Notes: a model not told the origin generated them from the letters alone. Counted from the stretch's first letter, positions 9,309 through 20,294 are shown. The stretch is DNA of 64,000 bases from Mycosarcoma maydis (GCF_000328475.2 NC_026489.1:434001-498000); one strand, 5' to 3'. Made by a program: numbers and translations.

Positions 9309-10304
9309 GATGACAGGCCTGCTCGTTTGTAGAGGAAAGTGACAAACTCTCGACGATGAGCCGATAAGTTGGGCGATGATATTGCACAGGTCGATGAAGA
9401 TTGAAAGTGTCGTCTTAGTCCGGAGCCAATCACACGGTCAGGAGCGTCGACCACAGAGTCAGAGGTGTCTTGAGGCGTAAATGTGCCAAAAGTGCTACTA
9501 TTGGTCGGAAAGCTCGAATGTGGACCTCGAGGCAGATAAGTGTGGAACCGAGAAGTCGGTGGTGTAGATAGTGATGTGTTGAAGACAGGAAGGCGGAAGA
9601 GGTTTTACTAACGTGGCCTGGTTTGTTGGCCTGTGCTGCTGATTTGTGTCTGTCTCACCTCTCTCTCACCTCTCTGTGTCGCCAGCTCACTTGACGCTTC
9701 ACGCTTGACGCTTCATGCTTGACGCTTCACGCTCGAATCGTGAATTCTTCCACTAACACGTCAGCGTGCGATGCGTGATTCGTGATGTTCTTCTCTAAAC
9801 CTGACGAGTTCGTGGTTCTCAAGAATCTGACATGTCGCAGCATTTTTCCTTCGTTCACCTCATGCTCGGGCCTTTTGCTGCTCAGTCGTCTCGGTACACC
9901 TCTGTTTTTTGGATTTTTTTTTTTCAAAGGGCTCAACTCAGCTTTTCTGTCAATCATGAATCTGGCAAAAGAGCTGTAGTGAACGGTTGTGACGCAATAC
10001 AACCTTTTCTTCTTGGTTACTCACGCACAAAGCATTTACAAAATTGAGTACCTGTCATGTACAGCGAGATTCATTTCGCTCTCAGATGTGAATACAAATT
10101 CAATTGAAGATTCTGTGATTGTGCATTGTCAGATCCTTGAAGGTTTTCGCAGCAGAGCGAGGTACAATCGTGATTCGTGATTGGGCACCTGACGGAGGGC
10201 GGCCAAGGCGGTTCCAGATGATGTGACTCTGCTATTCACACCTTCTTCTCCACCATTATCCGATCTCGGATTGATACATACCGCAACAAATCCACACGCT
10301 CAAG
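9309..10304. other. Divergent intergenic region, YIF1 / eIF1A
   Basis: This region should hold both promoters and 5' leaders. It contains CT-rich stretches near 9650-9680, a heptamer array at 9691-9732, ATTCGTGAT-type motifs near 9735-9785 and 10168-10180, and a poly-T run near 9910-9922. No credible gene is visible. Confidence 0.6.
9691..9732. repeat. Tandem 7-bp array, TTGACGC/TTCACGC alternating
   Basis: Six heptamers in a row alternate TTGACGC and TTCACGC (the fourth is TTCATGC). The array runs directly into an AATCGTGAATT motif. It belongs to the group of 7-bp arrays scattered over the intergenic DNA of this window. Confidence 0.9.
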
Positions 10305-10864
10305 ATGCCCAAGAACAAGGGAAAGGGAGGCAAGAACCGTCGTCGTGGAAAGAACGACATTGGCGATAAGCGCGAGTTGGTTCTCAAGGATGAGGGTCAA
10401 GGTAAGCCATCTCCGCCACCCGATGCTTGATCGACTATCAAAGCCGCCCTCGATAGCCCTCGATATTGACAAGCTTATTGGTTTTGTTTTGCTTGCTTTG
10501 TTTTCGACTAGAGTACGCCCAAGTGCTCAAGATGCTCGGCAACGGTCGATTGGAAGCCCAATGTTTCGACGGCGAAAAGCGACTGGCACACATCCGTGGC
10601 AAATTGCGCAAGAAGGTATGGATCAACCAGGGTGACATCATCCTTATCTCGTTGCGCGACTTCCAGGATGGAAAGGCCGATGTGATCCAGAAGTACAATG
10701 CCGACGAGGCACGTGCGTTGAAACAGCAGGGCGAGCTGCCTGAGAGCGCCAAGATCAACGAAACCGACACATTCGGCGAAGAGGAGGGCGGAGAGGTCGA
10801 GTTTCAGGAGGGAAGCGATGACGAAGACGAGAGCGATGATGATGAGGATCTGGACGATCTTTAG
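10305..10864 (+). CDS. TIF11: Translation initiation factor eIF1A, two exons
   Basis: Exon 1 is 10305-10401, the intron 10402-10511 (GTAAGC...CTAG), exon 2 10512-10864. The spliced product has 149 residues. The N-terminus [18 protein letters not shown] is the basic tail of eIF1A. The OB/S1 fold follows ([20 protein letters not shown], then [19 protein letters not shown]). The end is strongly acidic ([14 protein letters not shown]), as in other eukaryotic eIF1A proteins, where it contacts eIF5B. The factor promotes scanning and start-codon selection on the 40S subunit. The intron interrupts codon 33 and restores GQ-EYAQV exactly. Confidence 0.97.
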
Positions 10865-11314
10865 ATGCTTCGCGTGCGTCGCTATGCTACGAGCGTCGAT
10901 TATGTCGGACTCTGCAAAGCAGATTCGGTCGCATCGATCGCATCGATCGCACCGATGGTTTTGCTGGACACACCCAAAGCAGGGTACCAAGCAGCATCGC
11001 AACGGCACCCTCAGACATCGGTGCCAACAGTGTTTTCAGGAGCAAATCCATTCCGCTATGAACACCGCCTTGCAGTGAGACCGACTCTTCATACGGCATC
11101 CATCTCAATTCGCCGTTAACTCGCTCGCTCATTTTACTCACACCTACTTCTCACACGCATGCACTTATTTTCACGCCGTTGTATCATAATACACCCCACA
11201 AAAAGAGATCAGAACTCTATTTCGCCTTTTTCGCTTCTCGCAGCACATTCTTCGCCCGCTCATGGTGCACATGGAGCGAGAATTGAGATCCATTCCATTC
11301 GCGTTGTCAGCCAT
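10865..11314. other. Convergent intergenic region, eIF1A / TMEM184
   Basis: This 450-bp stretch holds the two 3' ends. A short CATCGATCG duplication lies near 10932-10955 (gcatcgatcgcatcgatcgc). I see no supported gene. Confidence 0.55.
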
Positions 11315-13825
11315 CTACGTCCAAGGGTTTTGACCGTCGTCTTCGTCCATGCTGCGACGTGGTTCAGGGAACAGAACTCTGCCCTTCAAAAACGCCTCGT
11401 TGTTTTGAACGTCGAGTTCTCTGCTTATCAGCACATCTCCGCTCTCATCTCCTGTATTGCTTGCGTTGCCATGCTCAGTTGAATCTTGCAGTTCCACCTT
11501 GGAGCGTTCCGGGTTCGCTTCTGTCTGGGGCGAGCGAACGGTGACGGCGGCGGCGGTGGAACTGGGAGGGTTGAGCGGGGTGTTGGGCGAACCTTCTCGC
11601 TCCACGATTGCGGCCGAGCGTTTGCGCTCACCAGGTGGGGTGGAAGCACCGGAAGCGGAGGGGGTGTACTGTTTGCGGAAGATTCGCGTGCCTTTTCCGG
11701 CACGAAGCGCCGGATCGCCACGACGGCGTTCGAGCAATCGCTCGCGTTCTTCCGCCTTGTAGTCCTCGACGACCAAATCGACCGCTCCGTAAGGATCCAG
11801 CTTCGGCGACGACTTGGAGTGCTCAGCAGACGCCTGAGATGCCGATCCTTCGGCTTGTTGAGTTTCAGCTCCATTGGCAGAAGCGTTGCTTTGCCAAGCC
11901 TCACGATAGTTGTCGGTTTCTCGGTCCCATGCCAACCACGCAGACTTGGACTTGCGTTCGGCATCAGTCGAGCCATTTCCGCTATTGCCCTCCTGCGCCG
12001 TGCGCTTCTTCGTTTTGACATTTGCTCGATCAGCTTCCTTCTTAGCTTTGCCCTTGGACGTACGTCCAGCCTCTCCGTTCGATTTGTCTGGTTCATGGAC
12101 GCTACCAGACACATCACCATCGATCACTTGGTCCTCGCCCAGCTTCTTCTTTGCACCCTCCGACTCGTTCTTTTTGGAAATAGTACCTTTTCGTCGACGC
12201 CTATGAACGATCTCATCATCCTGCTGCCATCTCGTGTTTCTAGCTTGCTCTCGATTGATATCGATGTTGGGATACGCATAGTCACCGAAATGAAGTGTAC
12301 GTGACTTGTGGTATGCATCTTCTTCCTCCTCATCAGGATCGTCGAACCTCAAATCTTCCGCTTCTTCGTCCGAATCGAGGCGTCTCTCTGCAAAAAAGTC
12401 GAGCCCCTCGCCCGCGTGCCGCACAGCGCTTCGAGCTGCGTCTTTGGGATTGCGTAGAAGCGGACTGCGTTCCGAGGTGGCTTGTTCTTGAGCCACGTCC
12501 GGATCATCGTGAATGATATCGTCGGCCTCCTGCGGCGTGAGAGGGGCGTAACCTTCGAGTTGCATGCGCTTATCGTTGATGTAGCGCCTTAGCTTCTTGA
12601 GTGGTCCCTGGTGGCGTGCGCCTCGGGTTGCATCACGAATATCACCAGTGCCTCGCTGCGGAAGCCAGTATTTGCCTTTGCCGCCCTGCGTATATCGCAA
12701 GCCTGCTTTCGATCTGCGCTCGCGAGCCAGAGGCTGATGAATCACGCCTTCACTAGGCTCGAATGTCTGATACACGTATCCTGTGCCGCGTACTGTGGTG
12801 AGGCTGTCGGAAAACACGTCGTACATACCAATACAGTCGCGCAACGCATAGTACACCGGGAGACGCGCTGCATAGTGTGCAAACGGATCGATGTAGTCGG
12901 TATGCGAGAAAGCCCATGCGTGACCGAGGGAAAAGATGGGCATCTCTAAGCAGATCATGAAATCTTGGATCGCCATCGAGATGTAGTCAGGATCGTAGAT
13001 GGGCCCGACCTTTTTGATCAGGCCAGCTGCGACGAGGATGGAAATGCCAAGCCCTTGCCAGAAGGAGAAGAAGATGATACCTTTGATACAGAGAAATTTC
13101 GAAGTAACGCGGAATGGCTTGAGATCGTCGTTGAGACACTTCCAAAACATACCGAGGCAGTACAATGACAGGAAGACCGAGACGTTGTAGGTGAACGAGA
13201 CCCACGTGTAGCCATTGCTAGCGGAGATCTTGCCCTCCTCATACTTGCCAGCTGCTTTGAGGATGAGCGTGGCTAACGCAAGCACAGGCTTGACCTGAAC
13301 GTACTGCAACACACCACGTTTTAGTGCGAGGAAGGTGTAAGGATCCGAAGCATCCATGTCGTGCAAAAAGAGGTTGGCAGGGAAAAGGTGTTCCTGAGGC
13401 CGTCGACCGTGCAGCAGTACAATGAGACTGCGTTCGCCGCCAAGGTACTCGATAAGAAGGTTGAAGAAGCAGTAGATGACAAAGGCTTCGTACAGGTCGC
13501 GGAAGAGGTCGATGATGTCGGCAAGCTGGAGCGAATAGAGCGAGATGACTGATGCGATCGAGTAGATGGGAACCATGAGCAAGAGTCGCACTACGTACCG
13601 CTGCAAGGTGGGCTTGCGATAGTTTTTGAGCTGCTTCCAGATAAGATAGACCGAGAAGATGGAGGCAAAGATGGCTGAAAGTGTCGAAACGACGAGCAGG
13701 GGGATGGGAAGCGATCGTCCAGAACCGCTACCCTCGGGGCTCTCGCGCTGTGGTTGTTTTGCCAGCAGCATTTCGCCCGCTGGCCAAAGCGGCAAGTCTT
13801 CCACTATGGCTCGTAGAAGCGGCAT
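11315..13825 (-). CDS. TMEM184 / organic solute transporter subunit alpha (DUF300) family membrane protein
   Basis: The first in-frame ATG is at 13825, giving 836 residues. The frame is open further upstream but has no ATG there. About residues 38-300 contain seven hydrophobic helices. Family features include an Arg/Lys-rich loop before RLLLMVPIYSIASVISL, DLYEAFVIYCFFNLLIEYLG, LQYVQVKPVLALATL and FSFWQGLGISILV. Residues ~370-836 form a long, highly charged, probably disordered cytosolic tail rich in Lys, Glu and Ser. Relatives are linked to vacuolar or plasma-membrane traffic; transport activity in fungi is not established. The tail is much longer than in animal TMEM184 proteins. Confidence 0.9.
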   Translation of the reverse strand: MPLLRAIVEDLPLWPAGEMLLAKQPQRESPEGSGSGRSLPIPLLVVSTLSAIFASIFSVYLIWKQLKNYRKPTLQRYVVRLLLMVPIYSIASVISLYSLQLADIIDLFRDLYEAFVIYCFFNLLIEYLGGERSLIVLLHGRRPQEHLFPANLFLHDMDASDPYTFLALKRGVLQYVQVKPVLALATLILKAAGKYEEGKISASNGYTWVSFTYNVSVFLSLYCLGMFWKCLNDDLKPFRVTSKFLCIKGIIFFSFWQGLGISILVAAGLIKKVGPIYDPDYISMAIQDFMICLEMPIFSLGHAWAFSHTDYIDPFAHYAARLPVYYALRDCIGMYDVFSDSLTTVRGTGYVYQTFEPSEGVIHQPLARERRSKAGLRYTQGGKGKYWLPQRGTGDIRDATRGARHQGPLKKLRRYINDKRMQLEGYAPLTPQEADDIIHDDPDVAQEQATSERSPLLRNPKDAARSAVRHAGEGLDFFAERRLDSDEEAEDLRFDDPDEEEEDAYHKSRTLHFGDYAYPNIDINREQARNTRWQQDDEIVHRRRRKGTISKKNESEGAKKKLGEDQVIDGDVSGSVHEPDKSNGEAGRTSKGKAKKEADRANVKTKKRTAQEGNSGNGSTDAERKSKSAWLAWDRETDNYREAWQSNASANGAETQQAEGSASQASAEHSKSSPKLDPYGAVDLVVEDYKAEERERLLERRRGDPALRAGKGTRIFRKQYTPSASGASTPPGERKRSAAIVEREGSPNTPLNPPSSTAAAVTVRSPQTEANPERSKVELQDSTEHGNASNTGDESGDVLISRELDVQNNEAFLKGRVLFPEPRRSMDEDDGQNPWT

Positions 13826-14743
13826 GGTTTGTCCTGGTGAGCAAGTTGCAATCAGATCAGAATTAAGAATGCTGCTGCACACTATCAGCAGCCAAGGTCG
13901 TTTGTAATCTTGCTATGATTAGCTTGTCCTTTGTGCCGTTGTCATCATGGCCGTCACCATCATGGAGAAAAGAGCGGGTCGTGGTGTACGCTACTTGCAC
14001 GGTATGTGTAATCGTGTGCGGGCAAGGAAGGTGGGCCGGAGCAAGATGGCAGATGAGCAAATCGGGAATGTCGCTGAGAGACTCGCTTCGCAAGGGCTCA
14101 GTCTCTCTTACGTCTTCTGTTAACTTATGTGGAGAGTTGCAACTGCAAGACGAGAGTGAGGCACTCACGATTCTGACTGGCCGCCGCCCTTGCCTCCACA
14201 CTCGTCCCTATCACGACGGCTCAGGCACCGAAGCTCCCTCGTGCCTCCTTTACGCCTTGCTTTTTCGCGTGTCGCACGGTGCGTGTGCGTGTGGCGCATG
14301 GCGATTGGAGAGAAATGTTAGGTTCTAACCTCGCACATTCTGATACATTTTCGTGATTCGTGATTGCGTGTCGCATGCGCGTATGCGCGTGGTTGCCGTG
14401 AGTTGATTGAGTCGTGAGTGTCGCGTGCCGGCGTCACCATGCAGCTGTCAACCCGCCAGCCATTCGTGATTATCACAAACTCAGGGGAAGGGAAAGGGGT
14501 TCAAACCAACACAACAACACTCACTCTCTGTGACTGTTTTTTTCCTTCTCGATTCACGAATTTCTGGCTTTGAGCCTTGTCTTGTTTGTACGGCCTCGCC
14601 CGCCTTCATAAGCCTCTTACCAGGAACGCACTCGATAGTGGGAGTTGAGAAGACTCTGCGCGCATCTGTGCTTATGAGGTGGAGCATTTCTCAACCCGCT
14701 CTCAGCCAACGTTTCATCTTTGGCATTCGTAGAGGCGTACAAA
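13826..14743. other. Divergent intergenic region, TMEM184 / unknown Cys-rich gene
   Basis: The region holds two promoters in opposite directions. ATTCGTGATT-type motifs lie at about 14352-14366, 14462-14472 and 14551-14562. No supported gene is present. Confidence 0.55.
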
Positions 14744-15730
14744 ATGAGCCTGTTCACCGACCTGGCGAGTAGCACGTCGGTGCTGCTATTCGGGCCTCCT
14801 GCACCAATACAAAAGGACATGGAAACTCCTTCTGCTCCTGCTGCTTTGGAACCGAGTTCGATCAAAGTGGCGTTACTCAAGCCACAGCTTGGACTGGTGG
14901 AGCTCCAACCGCGCGGGATGTCGGACACCAAGCGCAGCGCAAAGCAAGACGAATTGCCGCTTCCGCCACCACCAGAGGACCCGACATCGATCTTGATCAA
15001 CGTGGGTGTATCCGCATTCAATCTATTGGGCAGTGCGGTTGCTGGAGTTGGAAGTGCTGCTGTGTCTGCACTGACATTCGCCACGGAGCCGTCGAATTCT
15101 TCTACCGAACCCGCGGTGCAGGAAGCCTCGGAGACGGCGCGGGAAGGCACGTTTCTGAGAACGCTTTCGACTGCGCTGCTTGCACGAGCGGTATCTGCAC
15201 GAGATGCAGCAGTCGCTTCGGCCACCAGTTCTGCATCTTCGTTTGCGAGCACCGCCGCACACGCGATTTCAGACGCAGCCACTGCAAGTATCGACTATGC
15301 TACAGGCACAACTCTACACCATCCCCGCTCTCCCAATCCCATCCACGATGCATCCAACTCGTCTACCGTCAAGAGATCTTGCACAATGCCAGTTCAGCTC
15401 AGTGCTACCGGAGAACCTTTCTCATCCGACCCGAGCATTTCAGCTATGCAAAGAATCCCTGACCATCCATGCGGCCATCACACGCTCGATGCACAGCGCA
15501 AACGTTTGGTTCACTGCTGTTCCGCCCCCGACGTGCTAGCCTCCAGAGACGAGCAGGTGTGCAGCTGCAAGTGCACCGCTATAGATGGTCAAGCCAACGA
15601 GGTGGGTAAAGACGGATGCGATTGTAGCTGCCACAGTATCACAAAGCGGCAGTCGGGTCATTTTCATAGAGTCGAACAGCTGGTCAAGGGGACTAAAAGG
15701 GTGGTGAGGGATATCAAGAATGTCATATGA
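14744..15730 (+). CDS. Unknown protein with Ala-rich helices and Cys-rich C-terminus
   Basis: The first ATG of the frame is at 14744 in a good context (ACAAAATGA), giving 328 residues. I do not recognise the family. Residues ~84-115 form a mildly hydrophobic Gly/Ala/Val segment (ILINVGVSAFNLLGSAVAG). Residues ~145-200 are Ala/Ser-rich and likely helical. The C-terminal third is Cys-rich, with CGHH, HCC, CSCKC and CDCSCH clusters, suggesting a metal-binding or disulphide-stabilised module. There is no clear N-terminal signal peptide, which argues against extracellular disulphides. The gene converges on the next one with 142 bp between stop codons. It may be lineage-specific; that is inference. 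Confidence 0.65.
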   Translation: MSLFTDLASSTSVLLFGPPAPIQKDMETPSAPAALEPSSIKVALLKPQLGLVELQPRGMSDTKRSAKQDELPLPPPPEDPTSILINVGVSAFNLLGSAVAGVGSAAVSALTFATEPSNSSTEPAVQEASETAREGTFLRTLSTALLARAVSARDAAVASATSSASSFASTAAHAISDAATASIDYATGTTLHHPRSPNPIHDASNSSTVKRSCTMPVQLSATGEPFSSDPSISAMQRIPDHPCGHHTLDAQRKRLVHCCSAPDVLASRDEQVCSCKCTAIDGQANEVGKDGCDCSCHSITKRQSGHFHRVEQLVKGTKRVVRDIKNVI

Positions 15731-15872
15731 TGCAGCGCCTCTCAAATTCATCGGACAATCCTGATAAAGCATCAAACATGGCATGCCAGTGACGGTCATG
15801 TTGATCAAACGATTCGGGCCATGCGCTGAACAAGTGTGATTTTACATCACAAGCGAAGAGGGGCATAGCACT

Positions 15873-18800
15873 CTAAAATCGACCAGCGTCCATCATCTGA
15901 GCCTCGATGCCATAGGGTGTATGAGCGAAACCTGTCCCATCGACACCCGCAGTGCTCTGGTGACCATCTGCCGAAAGCCCCTGTTGCTGCTGCTGTTGGC
16001 TGCTGGCGTCGGATGAGCTCTGGTTGATTCGACTGAAGAACGCGTCCCAGTTGGCAAAGTCGAGTGGTGCCCCCGGAATACCGTCTAGCATACTAGCGTC
16101 GACACGACTGCCGAACATGCTCGCGCTTCCATTGGTACCTGTTGTGCCACTCGATCCGCCTGCTCCAACATTGTCGCTCGCGGTACCGACCTTGGACGGG
16201 TCAATGACGAACTCCGCCGGAGCCCAGTAGGCGTTGTTGAGATGAGGGTTGAAGTTGTAGTTGGGGCTAGCGGGGGAAATGGCGTTCTTGGCGACCGAGA
16301 GTTGGGTTCCAGAGCTTTCCCTGAACCCAAGATTGGTCATGATATTGAGGTAGTTATTGCTACTGCTGGTGGTGGTGGCGCCAGAAGCGTTGTTGCTCTC
16401 GGTGATGTTGGCGAAGAGGTTCGAGTCGAGGATTGCGTTACCCGAGTTTAGAGCGTCGAGTCCGATGGGGACCATCGTGAGCAGACGTGTGCCGGAACGT
16501 GTGACCGGCTGACCTTGCGCGTCTTGGTACACATCGCCGCCGAGATGTGTGAGGCCGAGACCGCCCGTGTCGGCGGCGGATGCATCACTCGCCGAAAGGC
16601 CACTCGGTGCTGGCGCAGAGGAGGTAAGCGCAGGAATCGAGCTTGTCAACATCGACGAACGGACGGTAGATGCAGAGCCATCGCGTGCCTGCTGGTCGGA
16701 CGCGAGCACCGACGCGGAGACGCTGTTGAGGTTGGCCAATGCAGCAGCAAAGTCATCATTGGCGTCTTTGCTGGTCGAAAGTCCCAGTGCAGCTCGATAT
16801 TGCTCGTATGTCTGCCAACCTCCGTTCTGCTCATTGCCCGTACGAACCAGGGCGGGAATGCGACTACCATCTTGCGTCTCGGACATGATGATAGTTCCTT
16901 TCGGCAAGTCGTGCAATACAAAGCGCTGATCAGCAGCAACATAGACACCGCCTCCAGGTCGGGAAGCATCGTGCTTGAAGACAATTCCTCGCACGTTCTC
17001 CTTGGATTTGCGGTTCGTGACACCAGCTGTCGGGTTGAGCGATCCAGTGGAAGGCGTGTTGGCATAAACGCCCACGGCACTGTCGCAAAGCAGGGAGATG
17101 ACACTGGCCGCCTTGCCGCGCATGCCGGCATCGTCGGGTTCGTGGTTCTCGCGACGGAAGCGACCCATTACGTCGTTCACCTTTTTGAGCTGTGTCAGAG
17201 CGTTCTGGTCTCCGCGACGCACAAAGGCATGATACTGGACAGTAGCGCACGAGACTAGACAGTACGAAACGATCTGCATCGTGTCAAGGTAAAAGTCGTT
17301 GCTCTCCACCCATGCAATGGCCTCGGTCGAGTACTGAATCAGCGAGCTCATCCTCTCAATGGTGAGACTGAATTTGAGGTGCGTCGGACAGATGTACGAG
17401 ATGCGCATAAACACGCGAAAGAAGAGCATCATGAGGCATGCGAAGCCAACGTGGAGAATTCCGGCAGGCGCGCTCGAGTCGGCGCCTTTGAAGACAAGCT
17501 CGTCGGGTAGTGCTGCTTTCCAAGCATCAATATCGCGGAGCAGGCTGAGGATCTCTTCGTCGGTGGCGTTCATGAGACCTGTAGGGCTGTAGATGGTCTT
17601 CATGACACGGCCGAAGAGAATGGTGAGTTTGAGCATCTCGGTGTTGTACGCAAAAGGACGGTTCGTAGATGGGTCTGAGGGCAGATCGCTGGACGCTCGA
17701 AGGATCTCGTAGGGCGATGGGAGACGCACGTCACAGTCAGTGAGGTCAATCATCATCGGGTGGCCCAGTGAGATGCTTTGCAGTCGATCGGCAGTGACGC
17801 AACATCCCCATATCCTGCGCTTCTGCTCCAAGAAGAAGGCGTCATGCGAAGCTTCGTCCTTGCCACTAGCATCGCGGTGCAGGCCTAGGTCTTGTGCCAT
17901 GCGGATAGCAGCTCCGGTTCGATTCCAGCAGCGCGTGCCAGCCTGAAGCGCCGCAGGTCCGTGCAGGTCGGCGTGCAGCGACATGATGAGCAACGCGCGA
18001 ACGGTCACCGAGTTCGAAGAGGACAAAAAGTCGTTCTCTCGGAAGAGGGCATTGATGGTCATCTGAACAGCGCCACGTACTTCCCTCGGCACTTGGCGGC
18101 TGAGCGCAGAGACACCACAGATGGCGTAGAGCAGCAGCGGCGGTGTCGGGGAGAGGTGGAGAAATTCCGACTTGGTTACGACGGGGAAGAGAGTTGCTAC
18201 TTTTTCAAAGTAAGTGTTGACAAGCTTTTCGGCCACATCGCCAGCGAGGCGGCCCTTGATGGATTCGGGTATATGAGTCACCTCGTCCTCGTCCAGATCG
18301 GGCGAATCAGCGTCAGTGGGCGCGCTGTCACCGTTGACAGGCCTGAGTTTGGCACGATGAAAACGGATGATGCCATCGCCGCTGGCACCGACTTCGAAAG
18401 TCTGGTTGTGTTTAATGTCGTGTGCTTCGATGGCAGCACCGGGAATGAAGGCGGTCGAATGAACGAGATAAGCAATTGAAGTCGGGCCTAGTACGCGGGT
18501 ATCGGTGGGGGGCGTACGAGAAGGACTCCTGCGCTGCTGTTTGGTTGGTGCAGGCAGAGTAGAATGTGACAGCTGACGCTGCGCGGGGAGGCTCTGGTGC
18601 TGCTGAGCTGCAGAATGAGGCAATTGTGCGCTCTGTAGATGCTGCGGCATGACACGGGCACCCCAGCCTTGCTGAGCGAGGCCAGCTTGCGTCGCGTGGA
18701 AGCCCGCTGGGTTGTGCAAGGCGCCCATGTAGGGCTGCGTTGGCACTAGGCCCGGATAGGCAGGATGCGTGAGTGCGAAGCCGCCAGCGTGCATGTGCAC

Positions 18801-19343
18801 TTGGCCAGGCGCGATGCCATTTGCGCTAGAGGCAGCGGCAACAGCTGCTGCTGCAGCTGCTGCTTCCTCTGCCTCCCTTTGGTGCTTTTTCTTGAAGCGC
18901 GTCTCTGTAATGGGCAAGAAGAAGGTACATTCGAAGCCATACTGCCTGCAATGAGCACAAATCAGGCCGCCGTTTCCGTTGTTGAGCGAGCCGACGGGAG
19001 GGCCGCCGTCATCGATGACATCGCAGCGGATCTTTTTGCGACGGCAAGAGTCGCATGCGCGGGCAGTCTTGATACGCTTGCCGGATGGTTTCTCGGCGGA
19101 GCTGGGAGTGGTTCTAGCGGTGCCCGTTGGGTCCTTGGCAGTTGCGCTGTCGCTGGTGTAATTGACAGGGCTCTCATGGGTGACGAGGGAAGTGTGACTG
19201 GGGCTGAACTCGGTTTTGAGAGTGGCGGGTTCTACGTCGGAATCCTTGCGTTTTGTGCCTCGACTGTTGGGGGTGCCTGTGGAGCTTGACGGCGTCTGAC
19301 ATGCAGCATCCATCGAGGGACGGTTTGCGTGGCTGTCGGTCAT
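15873..19343 (-). CDS. Zn2Cys6 fungal transcription factor
   Basis: This 1156-residue protein starts at the ATG at 19343. The zinc cluster lies at about residues 94-140: RACDSCRRKKIRCD, then an unusually long Gly/Asn-rich loop, then CAHCRQYGFECTFF. It is followed directly by LPITETRFKKKHQ. The loop between the third and fourth Cys is about 22 residues, much longer than in Gal4. A Gln/Ala-rich stretch follows. The fungal_trans regulatory domain spans about 370-700 (WNRTGAAIRMAQDLGLHRD, then RRIWGCCVTADRLQSISLG). The last 350 residues are Ser/Ala/Gly/Asn-rich with a poly-Gln run near the end. It should be a nuclear DNA-binding regulator. I cannot assign the regulated pathway. Confidence 0.92.
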   Translation of the reverse strand: MTDSHANRPSMDAACQTPSSSTGTPNSRGTKRKDSDVEPATLKTEFSPSHTSLVTHESPVNYTSDSATAKDPTGTARTTPSSAEKPSGKRIKTARACDSCRRKKIRCDVIDDGGPPVGSLNNGNGGLICAHCRQYGFECTFFLPITETRFKKKHQREAEEAAAAAAAVAAASSANGIAPGQVHMHAGGFALTHPAYPGLVPTQPYMGALHNPAGFHATQAGLAQQGWGARVMPQHLQSAQLPHSAAQQHQSLPAQRQLSHSTLPAPTKQQRRSPSRTPPTDTRVLGPTSIAYLVHSTAFIPGAAIEAHDIKHNQTFEVGASGDGIIRFHRAKLRPVNGDSAPTDADSPDLDEDEVTHIPESIKGRLAGDVAEKLVNTYFEKVATLFPVVTKSEFLHLSPTPPLLLYAICGVSALSRQVPREVRGAVQMTINALFRENDFLSSSNSVTVRALLIMSLHADLHGPAALQAGTRCWNRTGAAIRMAQDLGLHRDASGKDEASHDAFFLEQKRRIWGCCVTADRLQSISLGHPMMIDLTDCDVRLPSPYEILRASSDLPSDPSTNRPFAYNTEMLKLTILFGRVMKTIYSPTGLMNATDEEILSLLRDIDAWKAALPDELVFKGADSSAPAGILHVGFACLMMLFFRVFMRISYICPTHLKFSLTIERMSSLIQYSTEAIAWVESNDFYLDTMQIVSYCLVSCATVQYHAFVRRGDQNALTQLKKVNDVMGRFRRENHEPDDAGMRGKAASVISLLCDSAVGVYANTPSTGSLNPTAGVTNRKSKENVRGIVFKHDASRPGGGVYVAADQRFVLHDLPKGTIIMSETQDGSRIPALVRTGNEQNGGWQTYEQYRAALGLSTSKDANDDFAAALANLNSVSASVLASDQQARDGSASTVRSSMLTSSIPALTSSAPAPSGLSASDASAADTGGLGLTHLGGDVYQDAQGQPVTRSGTRLLTMVPIGLDALNSGNAILDSNLFANITESNNASGATTTSSSNNYLNIMTNLGFRESSGTQLSVAKNAISPASPNYNFNPHLNNAYWAPAEFVIDPSKVGTASDNVGAGGSSGTTGTNGSASMFGSRVDASMLDGIPGAPLDFANWDAFFSRINQSSSDASSQQQQQQGLSADGHQSTAGVDGTGFAHTPYGIEAQMMDAGRF

Positions 19344-20252
19344 GATGGGGAGTTGTGAGGAGATGTGCGGCTGCGCCCAGCAGGGAAAGATCTAAGTACT
19401 TTTGAATAGACAGTGCGGTGAGCTTAACGCAAAATGTAGGCGGTCGTTCGGGTGGGGTACCACGAGAGCGGCTTGTGCTGGAAACTGACGAGCAGAGCAA
19501 TGGTCTGTTGCAAATGTCGTGTGCAAGGACAAGTCCCAAGCGAGAATGCCTCGGGAGCAGATGAAAGTATCTATGGTGCGACCATGCCCGACTGAGATGA
19601 TCGGTCCGAAGGAAAGCGATTGTTGGTCAACGTTTTGATCGAATTGACAGAGTGGGGGTGGGTTGTGCCATTAGCCTGGTGCTTGAGGTACGCTAATTGT
19701 CGAGATGAGCTGACGCAGCGCAGCACAGCACAGCGCAGCAGAATGCGTGTAGTTGAACGATTGCTGCTTTTGGCAGAAAGAAAATCGCAAGATGGACGGA
19801 ATTGGATGTAGTTTGACAGCAGAGAACAACGGATGCTATTCTGAAAGGCAGTGTTGTTGGTGAGCGTGAGTAACTCGAGAGCAAAATGAGATGGGATCGA
19901 GGAAGGTCGACCAAGTCACGGAGAGACGCTACGGTGCGACGCACGTGGGGATACGTGTCCGCGTTGCTGTACACCGTGAGAGTAGCTGCAAGGTCACCAA
20001 AAGGACTCTGTCGGATGCAAGAATCGAGATGAAGGATCCGTTGTTGGGAAGTGTTGACTGGTGACTGAAGCAAGTCGAAAAGAGGAGGAGGGAGTACAAG
20101 GTGACGAAGGATTCCGGGGGCGGACAGAAGGATGAGAAGAAAGGTCGAGTCGATATCACGCTGATCGAGGAGACTTGCGGCTTGGCCTTCAAGAGGCGCA
20201 ACGAACGAGGTTCACGATTTGTGGAATGCTACTGCGGACGGACGATCCACGA

Positions 20253-20294
20253 TTCGTGATTCATGATTCGTGATTCGTGATTCGTGATTCGTGA
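20253..20294. repeat. Tandem 7-bp array (TTCGTGA)6
   Basis: Six units of TTCGTGA (the second is TTCATGA) are followed by TTCGTTA. This is the clearest tandem form of the dispersed ATTCGTGAT motif. Confidence 0.95.

Noticed and set aside
11486..12304. 272-codon ORF antisense to the TMEM184 tail
   Set aside because: It covers only the low-complexity charged tail of the real gene; no start context and no domain.
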